Shown here piece by piece: positions 26,602 through 34,921 of a stretch of DNA of 57,766 nt. How positions within the stretch are numbered: the stretch's first letter is position 1; every line of letters begins with the position of its first letter. Source of the DNA: Desulfobacteraceae bacterium (GTDB lineage: Bacteria > Desulfobacterota > Desulfobacteria > Desulfobacterales > Desulfococcaceae); NCBI GenBank assembly GCA_011390755.1, contig JAABRU010000003.1:1-57766 (forward strand). Direction: 5' to 3'. Under the pieces are notes generated by a model, which did not search any database, was not told the origin of the DNA, and saw only the letters and a list, made by a program, of their open reading frames with translations. Made by a program: the position numbers and the translations under genes.

Positions 26602-26713
26602 AAGTTGATGAATCGGTAAAAAGTCAGATTTTTGAAAATCGCTGTCAGTAAAATCAGCAGATTAATGTGTATCAAAACCTGATTTTCTGACTTTTTACGA
26701 GATCATCAAAGTT
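26602..26713. repeat. Family C inverted-repeat element, copy C3
   Basis: AAGTTGATGAATCGGTAAAA at the left and TTTTTACGAGATCATCAAAGTT at the right are imperfect inverted ends, in opposite orientation to C2 (CTGTCAGTAAAATCAGCAG precedes TTAATGTGTATCAAAACC). Confidence 0.75.
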
Positions 26714-26834
26714 GGTTTCGGAGGTTTTCGGATAGGGACTAAACCGGATTTTTTGGAAAAATCCGGTTTTTTAACCCATAATTTCAAATTTGACAGAGCA
26801 CCGGTGTAACGGGTATATTTGGGGGGAAAATTCC

Positions 26835-27578
26835 TCACCCGGAAAACACATCTTCTGCATCAAAACTGCGCGGGGATGTATTCCTTTTTTTTTCCATATG
26901 CGCAATCCAGGACTGCACCCTCTCTGTTCCGTAGGCTTTTTTCCAGGCATTTACAATTTCATCCACCGGAATATCATCATATTCCCCGCGGTATTTCACA
27001 TATTCCATATAGGGTTTATGCTCCGAATTATAAGGCTGGAAAACAGAATCTTTTTTTCCGTCAAAGTCCAAAGGAGAAACACGGTGCCGCAGGCAGAGTT
27101 CTTTGTTAAATGCGGGGGTGGCCTTTACCCATCCGCCCTGCAGAAAAAATTCTGTATATCCGTGGAATACAAAAAGATCACTGCCGAGATAATCCAGCAG
27201 CTGACGGGTACTCAGATGATTGCGCACATCGGCAAATCCGAGGCGGGAGGGAATGCCGCAGGCCCGGCCCAGCGCGCAGAGAAGTCCGGCCTTGCTGATG
27301 CAGAAGCCGCGGCCGCTGCGCAGCACATTATCGGCCCGGTAATGTTCCGGAAGATAAAAGGGGCAGTAAGGATCATAGCGGATGCCGTCCCGGACCGCAT
27401 AATAGAGTTTTACGGCCGTTTTCACGGGATTTTTTATTTCATTTCCGGCAATTTCCCGCGCACAGGCCCGGATCTCCGGATGATCACTGTTCAGTATCCG
27501 GGTGGGGCGCAAAGCCGCGTCCGTATCTGCCGGGGCATGAAACGCATCTGCATTCGGGCTGCTATTTCTGCTGTTCAT
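26835..27578 (-). CDS. Transglutaminase-like cysteine protease-fold protein (247 aa)
   Basis: The core shows NPVKTAVKLYYAVRDGIRYDP, GRGFCISKAGLLCALGRACGIPSRLGF with nucleophile Cys93, and FVFHGYTEFFLQGGWVKATPAFN with His139. The usual third-position Asp strand reads ATPAFN, as in other bacterial members of this subfamily. There is no signal peptide. Members hydrolyse or ligate peptide/amide bonds; the substrate is unknown. The gene overlaps the upstream membrane-anchored winged-helix gene by 17 bases (27562-27578), so translation is likely coupled. Confidence 0.87.
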   Translation of the reverse strand: MNSRNSSPNADAFHAPADTDAALRPTRILNSDHPEIRACAREIAGNEIKNPVKTAVKLYYAVRDGIRYDPYCPFYLPEHYRADNVLRSGRGFCISKAGLLCALGRACGIPSRLGFADVRNHLSTRQLLDYLGSDLFVFHGYTEFFLQGGWVKATPAFNKELCLRHRVSPLDFDGKKDSVFQPYNSEHKPYMEYVKYRGEYDDIPVDEIVNAWKKAYGTERVQSWIAHMEKKRNTSPRSFDAEDVFSG

Positions 27579-28278
27579 ATTTTTTCTTCAGAAAAATTCC
27601 CGTATGCCAGATAAGAGAAATCAGAATTCCGGCGATGAGTACCGGCATCAGAAAAGACCAGACGGCAAAACAGCAAAGGGCAAAAGCTGTGACCAGTACG
27701 CAGCAGATCAGGAGGAAAGTGCTGAAAGAGGCACGGAGGGAAAGGCAGTCGCTGCCGGAATAACGCAGGGAGATTTCCATTGTCCTGTCCGGAGAATTTT
27801 CCGCAGAACGGAAACGGAAAATTCCCCCTCTGTCCGAAGGATTTGCGATTTTTTTCATTATCCGCAGCATGGGAAACCGCCCCGGCGAGCCGAAATCACC
27901 GGATATTCCTTTTGATCTGCAGTATTTCCGCAGTGCCGGATAATCCTGCACCGCCTGTTCCAGTGTATAACGCCCTTTTTTTCTTTTCACACTCAGGTCA
28001 TAGGCGCGGGATTCGCTTAATGCCAGTGCTTCCGGAACCAGGCAGTAAACCAGGGCATTTCCCTCTTTGGATTTCCGGATAAAATGCCCCAGCTCGCAAT
28101 GGAGCGGATCACCGAGCCGGGAAAGGATTCCGGATACCGTACTGATGCGGATATCCCGCCCCTTTTCTTCCCGGAGCATTTCAGCCATATCTCTGGATTT
28201 CAACGCTTTTCCGGTCAGCAGGGCCGATACTGCCGACCGGGCGGTGCTTTTTTCTGTTTTTTCCCGCTTATTCGCCAT
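27562..28278 (-). CDS. Putative winged-helix protein with C-terminal membrane hairpin (238 aa)
   Basis: The N-terminal ~90 residues look like a winged helix: helices STARSAVSALLTGKALKSRDMAEML and ISTVSGILSRLGDPLHCELGHFIRKSK, then a wing (GNALVYCLV). A basic linker follows (LSVKRKKGRYTLEQAV). The C-terminus has two adjacent membrane helices (FSTFLLICCVLVTAFALCCFAVW and LMPVLIAGILISLIWHTGIFL) and ends KKKYEQQK. This would be a DNA-binding module tethered to the membrane. I do not recognise a named family. The ATG overlaps the ihfA-like stop by 11 bases, and the 3' end overlaps the transglutaminase gene, so the three form one translational unit. Confidence 0.7.
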   Translation of the reverse strand: MANKREKTEKSTARSAVSALLTGKALKSRDMAEMLREEKGRDIRISTVSGILSRLGDPLHCELGHFIRKSKEGNALVYCLVPEALALSESRAYDLSVKRKKGRYTLEQAVQDYPALRKYCRSKGISGDFGSPGRFPMLRIMKKIANPSDRGGIFRFRSAENSPDRTMEISLRYSGSDCLSLRASFSTFLLICCVLVTAFALCCFAVWSFLMPVLIAGILISLIWHTGIFLKKKYEQQK

Positions 28279-28552
28279 TCACCTTTTCCCTCAGTTTACC
28301 GGAGCATTTGAAGGTGACAACCCGCCGGGGGGCCAGCATCATGTCATCCCCGGTAGCGGGATTTCTTCCTCTTCTTTCTTTTTTGTCTTTTACGCAGAAT
28401 TTCCCGAAACCGCTGATCAGCACATCATCACCGTTTTCCATGGTCCGTTTCATAATTTCCAGCAGTTTTTCCACAATATCCGTTGTTTCTTTTTTGGAAA
28501 AACGGAGCTGGTCCTGAATATTATCAATAATCTGGGCTTTTGTCAGGGTCAT
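28268..28552 (-). CDS. ihfA: Integration host factor alpha-type DNA-bending protein (94 aa)
   Basis: A full-length HU/IHF fold: MTLTKAQIIDNIQDQLRFSKKE, the dimer helix VEKLLEIMKRTMENGDDVLISGFGKF, the DNA-binding beta arm RRGRNPATGDDMMLAPRRVV (the RNP tip is present) and the C-terminal helix. The TLTKA start and the RFSKKE segment fit IhfA better than HU. It bends DNA and supports recombination, replication and sigma-54 promoters. It is the first gene of an overlapping trio with a membrane-tethered winged-helix protein and a transglutaminase, an unusual setting for ihfA, which is generally next to pheT. Confidence 0.88.
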   Translation of the reverse strand: MTLTKAQIIDNIQDQLRFSKKETTDIVEKLLEIMKRTMENGDDVLISGFGKFCVKDKKERRGRNPATGDDMMLAPRRVVTFKCSGKLREKVNGE

Positions 28553-28739
28553 TTCTTACCTCACTCCTTTAATGTATTGGTTATAACGGTTCTTCTTTCC
28601 ACCGCATATTCCGAATGTTTCACATCCGCCCTCCTCCGGTTTGCTCCGGATGCGGATACAGGAAATTTTCCGGGCTTCCGGATAAGTATTTATATTATTC
28701 TCTATAAATATCAATATTTGAGAATCTTGTAAAGCTTTG

Positions 28740-30827
28740 TTAGGAACCGGGATACATTTTTTCCGGATTCTTTTGGGCAAAATAGGGGGAGACTGTGATT
28801 TTATCTATTTTTTCCATATATTTATAAATCATTGCTTCCATTTTTTCTTTTTCTTCCTCCCCGATACCCCGCGGATCAAAGCGGTAGCGGTAATGCAGCT
28901 CCAGTATTTCTCTGATGCCGGGGATAAGGGATGCAAAAGAAGAGGTCGGTTCCGGTGCAGGTTCTGATTTTTCAATCCGCTGTATCCACTGAAACAGCGT
29001 TTCCCCTGCAGTACGAAGACAGACCCTGTCCCCCAGTTTTTTTTCCAGACAGTAAAACAGGGAATCTTTTCCGTTCGGTTCCGGCATATTTTTCCTTTCC
29101 GCAGGAGATTCCGGCCCGGGGGAAATCCGTTTTTTCCGCCAAAGACGGCGGACCGGAATCAGGGCAGGCGGAATGAGCAGCCAGAGCAGATAATTGGAAA
29201 AGGCTTTCCGGTCTGTCTGCTGCCACTGCCAGAGAGAAAAACGGTAGATCAGCCAGGATTTCAGATCCCCTGCAAACTGCAGGAAAGAAGCGTTCTGCTC
29301 TTCTTCTGCGCGCCAGTTGCCGGGCGTATTGTCCACATCCCGCCAGTTTCCTTTTATCCAGGCCAGTGCCCAGGCATGGGCATGACGATCCCGGACAATA
29401 ATCTGTTTTTCCAGGGGACTGTATTCATGCGCGGAATAACCTGTGGCATAACGGGCCGGAATACCGGCCGCGCGTAAAAGGAGCACCGTGGCTGTGGCAA
29501 AATATTCACAATGGCCGGTCCGTGTGCGTTCCAGAAAATCCGCCAGAGGACTTGGGAAAGATGCCGGCTGCAGAGAAAGGGAATAGGAAAAATGTTCTGT
29601 GAAAAAATCATTCAGTTTTTTCAGAACAGCATCCGGTGCTTCTCTGCCGTGCAGGATCTCCAGTTTTTCTGCCGTACGGAATATTGTCTGCTGTTCCTGA
29701 TCCGGTATGCGCAAATCATCTTTTTCCGGCGGACTGCCGGCAGTGCGGGAGGCATAGTGCACACGGTAGGTGATCAGTCCCGGCCCCTCCGGCACTTTTA
29801 CGGCAGCAAAAGAATTCTGCAGAATCTGCAGAACCGGCAGTTCTTCTATGCGAAAGGCTCCGGTGGGAAGTTTGAGCATTCCCCGTCCCTGTTTCAGCCG
29901 GGCCGATACCCGGATTTCTCCGGGATTATTTCCCGCAGGCCCCAGATTCCAGGCTGTGCCGTCCGCATCGGCTTCCGGTTCACTGAAATCGCTGTATAGG
30001 GAAAACCATTTTGAAGAATTGTAGACATTGTATGCGGCTTCCCGCAAAAGCAGGGGCAGTCGGGTATTTTCCCCGGTTTTGACCCGGAAACTGATGCGGT
30101 CCGAGGGTTTCAGTTTTCCGATATGACCGATGGCCGTCATGCTTTCATAAGGATCCGCATCTTCCCTCTCCAGATTGTAAAACCATTCCAGTCCTTTGAT
30201 TTCCAGTATCTGCTGAAGACGGTTCAGGCCCTTTTGTCCGGCATATCCGCCCGCGCAGACTGCCAGATACAGGCATAACCACAGAAAAGGGGAACTGTGT
30301 CCGGGGCGGACAGATAAAAGTGCCCATGCACTGAGCAGTATCAGGCCCAGATAAAAGCGGACATCTCTCAGATTTGCAAAACTGCTGCAGAGGATGGTCA
30401 GGGCAAAAAAAGGATAATTCAGATTGATGCTGACAGAAGTATGTTTTCCCGCGGCATGTTTCTGTTTGCGGAGGAAAAGGGATATGGTACGGATATCAAT
30501 ACGCTCCTGAACACTGAAGTTCTGGGCAAACATCAGGGGAAAAAAAGTCATGGGAAGCCAGGCCAGCAGGGTGAATATAATAAAGACGGAACGGTCTGCC
30601 AGAAAAAGATATACGGCCATGCCGATAAAAATCAGCGCGCAGAGATCGGAAATGCGGTTGAATTCCGCAGCAGAAAAATCCCAGCGAAAGCGGACATAGC
30701 GGGCGGATTCCAGCACCAGAGCCATGAAAACAGCAATGGGAATCAGTCCGTTCTGCCATCCCCAGAACAGGAGGGTGCTGCCGAGGAGAAATCGCGGCGG
30801 ATAAGGAGGGGGATTCTGATTTTTCAT
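28740..30827 (-). CDS. TgpA-like membrane transglutaminase (DUF3488 plus transglutaminase core), 695 aa
   Basis: The N-terminal ~220 residues contain six or so membrane helices. A large extracytoplasmic region follows, with a transglutaminase core: TGHCEYFATATVLLLRAAGIPARY with Cys440, then RHAHAWALAW (His) and WRDVDNTPG (Asp). A last membrane helix (NYLLWLLIPPALIPV) is followed by a cytoplasmic DUF4129-like tail. I chose ATG 30827: the alternative at 30962 overlaps the upstream glycosyltransferase gene by ~98 bases and adds a non-membrane leader. TgpA-type proteins act in the periplasm on peptides or polysaccharides and usually follow a MoxR ATPase/DUF58 pair; neither is present here. Confidence 0.88.
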   Translation of the reverse strand: MKNQNPPPYPPRFLLGSTLLFWGWQNGLIPIAVFMALVLESARYVRFRWDFSAAEFNRISDLCALIFIGMAVYLFLADRSVFIIFTLLAWLPMTFFPLMFAQNFSVQERIDIRTISLFLRKQKHAAGKHTSVSINLNYPFFALTILCSSFANLRDVRFYLGLILLSAWALLSVRPGHSSPFLWLCLYLAVCAGGYAGQKGLNRLQQILEIKGLEWFYNLEREDADPYESMTAIGHIGKLKPSDRISFRVKTGENTRLPLLLREAAYNVYNSSKWFSLYSDFSEPEADADGTAWNLGPAGNNPGEIRVSARLKQGRGMLKLPTGAFRIEELPVLQILQNSFAAVKVPEGPGLITYRVHYASRTAGSPPEKDDLRIPDQEQQTIFRTAEKLEILHGREAPDAVLKKLNDFFTEHFSYSLSLQPASFPSPLADFLERTRTGHCEYFATATVLLLRAAGIPARYATGYSAHEYSPLEKQIIVRDRHAHAWALAWIKGNWRDVDNTPGNWRAEEEQNASFLQFAGDLKSWLIYRFSLWQWQQTDRKAFSNYLLWLLIPPALIPVRRLWRKKRISPGPESPAERKNMPEPNGKDSLFYCLEKKLGDRVCLRTAGETLFQWIQRIEKSEPAPEPTSSFASLIPGIREILELHYRYRFDPRGIGEEEKEKMEAMIYKYMEKIDKITVSPYFAQKNPEKMYPGS

Positions 30828-30864
30828 GATGATAAAATTACCGCGGGGGGCGGAATCCTCTTTT

Positions 30865-31539
30865 TTATGCGGGAAAAACCGATTCCAGATAACGCAGGGT
30901 TTCGGATGAATGCGCTTTTCCGGCCCTTTGCCGGAAATCCACCAGGTCTTCGTATTCATCAATATCGCGCCAGCGGGGCAGAATGCGGACCCGGGTCTGC
31001 TGTCTGCTGAAAATTTTCAGGGTATTTTCAAACACCGTGGCCGTACTCCACCGGATATTCCGGAATGCATGGGGGGTGAAACCGGTTTTGCGGAATCCGA
31101 TGAGATAATAACCGCCGTCACAGGCCGGGCCGATAACCGCATCATTTTCCCGCAATGCCGCAAATGCCTCCCGGATAATCTCTTCGGGAAGATCCGGAAT
31201 ATCGCTTCCCATCAGCAGCACCTCCCTGTATCCGGCAGCAAAGGCCCGGATAAACGCATTGTGCATTCTTTCCCCCAGATCCTTTCCGGTCTGGGGCATA
31301 CAGATGTATTCTTCCCCCAGCCAGTTTCGGATTTCCGTTTCCGCCCCGGTCGGATGATAACAGAGAATCATCCGCTGTTTTCGGAGCATATGCAGGGTAT
31401 CTTTTACAAAATACCGGTAGAGATGCAGAGACATGTCTTTTCCCAGTCTTTTTTCCAGACGGGTTTTCACCTTTCCTTTTTCCGGAGCTTTCAGAAAAAG
31501 GAGGATGCACTGCCTGTTTTTCAAACCTGTTTTCTGCAA
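30865..31539 (-). CDS. TIGR04282 (DUF2064)-family glycosyltransferase-like protein (224 aa)
   Basis: LLFLKAPEKGKVKTRL at the start is the nucleotide-sugar transferase-like loop with the GxxKTRL pattern. LLMGSDIPDLPEEII, AVIGPACDGGYYLIG and IRWSTATVFENTL are also family hallmarks. The family is annotated as arsenosugar-biosynthesis-type glycosyltransferases but most members have no proven role. It is cytoplasmic. The start lies only six bases after the prenyltransferase stop, so the two genes are cotranscribed; the TgpA-like gene follows 37 bases downstream. Confidence 0.87.
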   Translation of the reverse strand: MQKTGLKNRQCILLFLKAPEKGKVKTRLEKRLGKDMSLHLYRYFVKDTLHMLRKQRMILCYHPTGAETEIRNWLGEEYICMPQTGKDLGERMHNAFIRAFAAGYREVLLMGSDIPDLPEEIIREAFAALRENDAVIGPACDGGYYLIGFRKTGFTPHAFRNIRWSTATVFENTLKIFSRQQTRVRILPRWRDIDEYEDLVDFRQRAGKAHSSETLRYLESVFPA

Positions 31540-31545
31540 AAAATG

Positions 31546-32427
31546 TTACCCTCTCCGCAGGAGTTCATCTGCCAGCACTCCGATAAACAAAAGAAGGGAA
31601 ATAAGACTGTTGACATGGAAAAAAGCAATATGGATATTGCGCAGATCATCCGCTCTGACCAGCCCGTGTTCACATATGAGCAGCAGACCGATGCATCCGC
31701 CTGTCAGCAGATATATTTCCCCCATGCCAAAAGCAAAAAAGACAGCCAGAAACGCGCTGTAGGAAAGCAGATGTATCAGCCGGGCAGCCGCCAGTGCATT
31801 GGAAATACCGAAAACAGAAGGAATGGAATAAAACCCCCACTGCCGGTCAAATTCCGCATCCTGACAGGCATAAAGAATGTCGAATCCCGCAATATAAGTC
31901 AGCAGGGCCAGGCAGAGCCAGAGGATTTCCGGATCAAAACTTTTGGCAACGGCAATCCAGGCTCCCAAAGGGGCCAGGGAAATGGCAAAACCCAGCCAGA
32001 GATGGGCCGTCCAGGTAAAACGCTTGGTATAAGAATAGAAAAACAGAATGCCCAGCACCGGAAAAGATAAAAAGAAGCAGAGTTTTCCCAGCATTGCCGC
32101 AGAAAAGATAAAAAGAAGAGAAAATATTCCCACAAATATTTTTGCCGCTGCCATGCTGAGGCGTTTCCGGGGAATTTCCCTGTTTTCTGTCCGGGGATTG
32201 CGGGCATCCGCTTCCGCATCTGTTATCCGGTTAAATCCCATTGCCGCGGAACGCGCCCCGAACATGGCCATGAGAATCCAGAAAAGATCCGGCCAGGTCA
32301 GGGTATGATGCCGCTGGGCCAGTACCACAGCGGACAGGGCAAAGGGAAGGGCAAAAACCGTATGGCTGAATTTGACCATCCGCCCGTAGATGAAAATTTT
32401 TTCGATGATGCTGTTTTTGATGTGCAT
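31546..32427 (-). CDS. mqnP: UbiA-family prenyltransferase, MqnP-like (293 aa)
   Basis: A polytopic UbiA enzyme with both Asp-rich motifs: NRITDAEADARNPRTENREIP and DILYACQDAEFDRQ, and about eight membrane helices. The NPRTxNREIP block is typical of the futalosine menaquinone pathway enzyme MqnP, which prenylates 1,4-dihydroxy-6-naphthoate; a ubiquinone-type UbiA is the alternative and the distinction rests only on motif resemblance. I start at ATG 32427 (MHIKNS); a TTG at 32457 is also in frame. No other mqn gene is in the window. Menaquinone would fit an anaerobic respirer. Confidence 0.82.
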   Translation of the reverse strand: MHIKNSIIEKIFIYGRMVKFSHTVFALPFALSAVVLAQRHHTLTWPDLFWILMAMFGARSAAMGFNRITDAEADARNPRTENREIPRKRLSMAAAKIFVGIFSLLFIFSAAMLGKLCFFLSFPVLGILFFYSYTKRFTWTAHLWLGFAISLAPLGAWIAVAKSFDPEILWLCLALLTYIAGFDILYACQDAEFDRQWGFYSIPSVFGISNALAAARLIHLLSYSAFLAVFFAFGMGEIYLLTGGCIGLLLICEHGLVRADDLRNIHIAFFHVNSLISLLLFIGVLADELLRRG

Positions 32428-32470
32428 TGTCTGTTTTACCACTTTGAATTGCAACAATAAGCTATCTGTC

Positions 32471-32605
32471 CTACGGTCCCGGAAACCGTTCTCCGTCGAA
32501 ATGAATCATATGATCCGGATTATCCGCAATCCACACTTCGGTTTCCCAGGCAATCTCGCCTGCATTTTTTCTGAATTCCGTGCGGTCCGGAAATGCCGTA
32601 TTCAT
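32471..32605 (-). pseudogene. C-terminal relic of a BsuBI/PstI-type restriction endonuclease (44 codons)
   Basis: The minus-strand frame reads [20 protein letters not shown], then [20 protein letters not shown], and ends FPGP plus stop. The AWETEVW-A-x-P-x-HMIHF-G pattern is what I expect at the end of BsuBI/PstI-family restriction endonucleases. The catalytic body is missing. It lies directly downstream of a methyltransferase relic on the same strand, as expected for the order methylase > endonuclease. Confidence 0.6.
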
Positions 32606-32628
32606 TCAGACATTCCCTGTTTACAATT

Positions 32629-33459
32629 TCATCTACCACTGCCTGGTCTGTTTTTTTTATTTATTAGAAGAGATTCACCTATACTCAGAATACTGTTCCG
32701 GGGCGGTAATCTTAATAATCTTATTTCGGTGGCATTTACCTGTGTGTTACCGGAAATACACCGGAAATATTTATCAATAAGGGTCGAATTGAAGAGACCG
32801 GCAAGACCGTATGCTTCTGCAATCTCCATATTCTGCTTTCGTGTGATATAATTAAGATGGTTTTCAAAACTTATCAACTGACCTGCAATGCGCTCCGGAG
32901 AATGCACACCGGCAACAAGACGGCGCTTTTCATCTTTGGAACTGAAGCGTTTGAGAATAACATAAACAGGGTTTTGTACCGTATGTTTTGCATGTCCGTA
33001 CAAAAGCATGAAGCGGACATCTTTTCTGTGTCTGCCTGTCCATTCGGTGCGGAAGGGTTTTATATTATGCATCCGAAGCAGGGGAACCGAATTTTCCGGG
33101 TGTTCTGCGGTAATAAATTCCCGTGTCCGATGCTCCACTACCGGACCGGTGGAGATGAGATAACCCATGCTTCCGAATGAATTTTCCCTATTATCTATTG
33201 TTTGCACTATACTGCCTTCGTCATATGTTTCCGGAATCCGTATCATATGAAGGTCGTTGGCAGTATTAATGATGAAACGGGCCGGATAAGTGCTGATTTC
33301 CGAATTATGTATATCATCAGAACAGTTGCTGGAATATATTGTAATATTATCCGTCTGTTTTCTTTTTACATACCTGCAGATGACATTTTCCTGCAATACA
33401 TTCATGTTTTTGAAAACCTGTCCCTTTGAATGAAAGGTATGGATACGCTCAAGACTCAT
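32629..33459 (-). pseudogene. Truncated N6-adenine DNA methyltransferase (C-terminal half, specificity region)
   Basis: The first ~95 residues are not protein-like in a family sense, but from GYLISTGPVVEHRTREF onward the frame shows the pattern of Eco57I/BsuBI-type methyltransferase C-terminal regions: SVPLLRMHNIKPFRTEW, NPVYVILKRFSSKDEKRRLVAG, ENHLNYITRKQ, GLAGLFNSTLIDKYFRCISGNTQVNATEIRLLRLP. The SAM-binding FxGxG and the NPPY catalytic motif are absent, so it cannot methylate. The NTQVNATE-LR-L motif is a strong marker. It is a relic of a type II system with the adjoining endonuclease fragment. Confidence 0.7.
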
Positions 33460-33786
33460 ATTATGATACAGAAATTTCCGGAAACCCTTAAAATACAGAC
33501 CGTTTGCTCTGGCATAATAACTCCAGTAATGCTGAATTTTGAATGGTTAATGCTGAATGGCGCATCTGGTTGGCACCGGATGCTGAGGATTCGCATAGTA
33601 CATCAAAAAACACAGAGGCGCAGGGAAGCAAAGGGTTTTTCAGAAAAATCTGTTTTTTTATACGGAAAACTGTCGGTTGGCTACCTATAAATCTCAGTCC
33701 AGACAAGTTGCTGTGATTCAATCCTGTTCATCCCTTAATTCTGCAGTCCGGGTTCAGACAATTGCGCTCCATTGTCCGAACTGTGA

Positions 33787-33996
33787 TTATAATGATTCAA
33801 ATATCGGATTCTTATCTGTCAGTTCACCGTCAGGCATTTCAAAATACAGTTTGCCGTTTCGGGAATAAACATTTGGAATGCCCATTCTTCGATTTTCTTC
33901 CTGCGCCCTGCGTACTGCACGGCTGCCGATTTTCCTTATCTCAAGTGCCTTACGGTAGGTTTCAATGTTTTCAGGTAGTTTCAGCATCATATTCAC
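33787..33996 (-). CDS. Small partner protein of a zeta-toxin-like gene (69 aa)
   Basis: This 69-residue frame overlaps the end of the zeta-toxin relic by four bases (ATGA at 33993-33996), the usual sign of a coupled pair. The text reads LPENIETYRKALEIRKIGSRAV, then AQEENRRMGIPNVYSRNGKLYFEMPDGEL. The NRRMGIPNVYSxNGxLYxEMPDG string is in my judgement typical of small proteins encoded beside chromosomal zeta/UDP-GlcNAc-kinase-like genes. It is probably the antitoxin or a regulator, but this is inference. It appears intact although its partner is broken. Confidence 0.6.
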   Translation of the reverse strand: MNMMLKLPENIETYRKALEIRKIGSRAVRRAQEENRRMGIPNVYSRNGKLYFEMPDGELTDKNPIFESL

Positions 33997-34311
33997 CTCA
34001 CAATATCTTTTAAAAACAGATTGAAAAGTTCTTCATCACTCACTGCATAATGAATATTTTCACCAATTAAAACATCCTGAAAACCCATGCCTGAATTATA
34101 AAACAGATACCAGAAATCTGATTCATTTCTGTAAATATTCCAAAAATTTTCTTTGCTCCGACAGAAGCGGCGCACGATGTCGGATTCAGGCACGTCATGT
34201 CCGTCTTTTCTTACCCGCTCCTTTACACGGGCTATGCAGGTTTCAGGATTTTCCAGAAAGATAAACACTATGGTAATCTCATATCCTGCCTTTCGTATCT
34301 GTCTGAAAAAT
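33993..34311 (-). pseudogene. Zeta-toxin-family kinase, C-terminal relic
   Basis: The frame runs from 34311 (IQGFFRQIRKAGYEITIVF) through IFLENPETCIARVKERV, DVPESDIVRRFCRSKENFW and NIYRNESDFWYLFYNSG to the stop at 33993. These are the hallmark C-terminal segments of zeta toxins, including the RVxxxGHDVPE substrate loop. The N-terminal P-loop half is missing because a perfect 79-base hairpin begins at 34312. It should be inactive. Confidence 0.75.
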
Positions 34312-34390
34312 CCCTGAATCCTGTAACTCCCGGTTCAGACAATAAATAATCCTGCCGGACTGTCTGAACCGGGAGTTACAGGATTCAGGG
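34312..34390. repeat. Perfect 29-bp inverted repeat interrupting the zeta-toxin gene
   Basis: Bases 34312-34340 (start CCCTGAATCCTGTAACTCCC) and 34362-34390 are exact reverse complements over 29 bases, with a 21-base loop. It ends the zeta-toxin frame and is probably a small palindromic element or the recombination joint left by deletion. Confidence 0.9.
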
Positions 34391-34921
34391 ATTGACCCGG
34401 ATTATTTTTCTGCCTGATTCCGAATTATCCTTTTCTCCTGTGAATCACGGTTACTGAGTCTGCCGAAGTACAGTTCAGACAGTCAATCCTGTAAATCCTT
34501 TCATCCTGTGAATCATGGTTCAGACAGTCAATCCTGCAAATCCTTTAAATCAGATTAATCAGGATTCAGACAGCAGGCAGCAAAAATCTCATTCTTATCC
34601 ATAATCCCTGTAGTTGTGGGAATTGGCGATTCGGGCTGCTAAAAACTGTCAATCCTTGATTCCATAGGGTCTGTATGAAAATAATCTGTTACAAACCCTA
34701 AGGGTTTCCAAAACCCTTAGGGTTTTCCGGACATGAGAATTGCACAGGTTATTTTTTTACAACCCCATACTGCAATACTTCGGTAATTTTTTAACTTTTT
34801 TATTAATAAAAATTTCAGACAGTTAAAATTTGAAGCTAATCTGCCCTGTATTTCATTTTTTTCAACTCAGCTTTTACCCTGAGTTGAAAAATATCAGGGA
34901 ATTATATTATAACTACCTGAT
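34391..34921. repeat. Repeat-rich gene-free spacer
   Basis: It holds several copies of a short phrase (CAGACAGTCAATCCTGTAAATC and variants, 34480-34570), a block GAATCACGGTTACTGAG followed by CTGCCGAAGTAC (34442-34475) that recurs at 42590-42617, and a strong hairpin at 34693-34725. AT content rises towards the end of the RHS gene. No gene is seen. Confidence 0.6.
34693..34725. terminator. Perfect 15-bp hairpin downstream of the RHS gene
   Basis: AAACCCTAAGGGTTT and AAACCCTTAGGGTTT are exact reverse complements with a 3-base loop (CCA). It lies 197 bases past the RHS stop. There is no U-tract on either strand, so it may be a REP-like element rather than a true terminator. Confidence 0.5.

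Noticed and set aside
34480-34570. CRISPR-like recurrence of CAGACAGTCAATCCTG
   Set aside because: The copies are irregularly spaced and the text between them is itself related (AAATCCTTT...), so these are dispersed short repeats.
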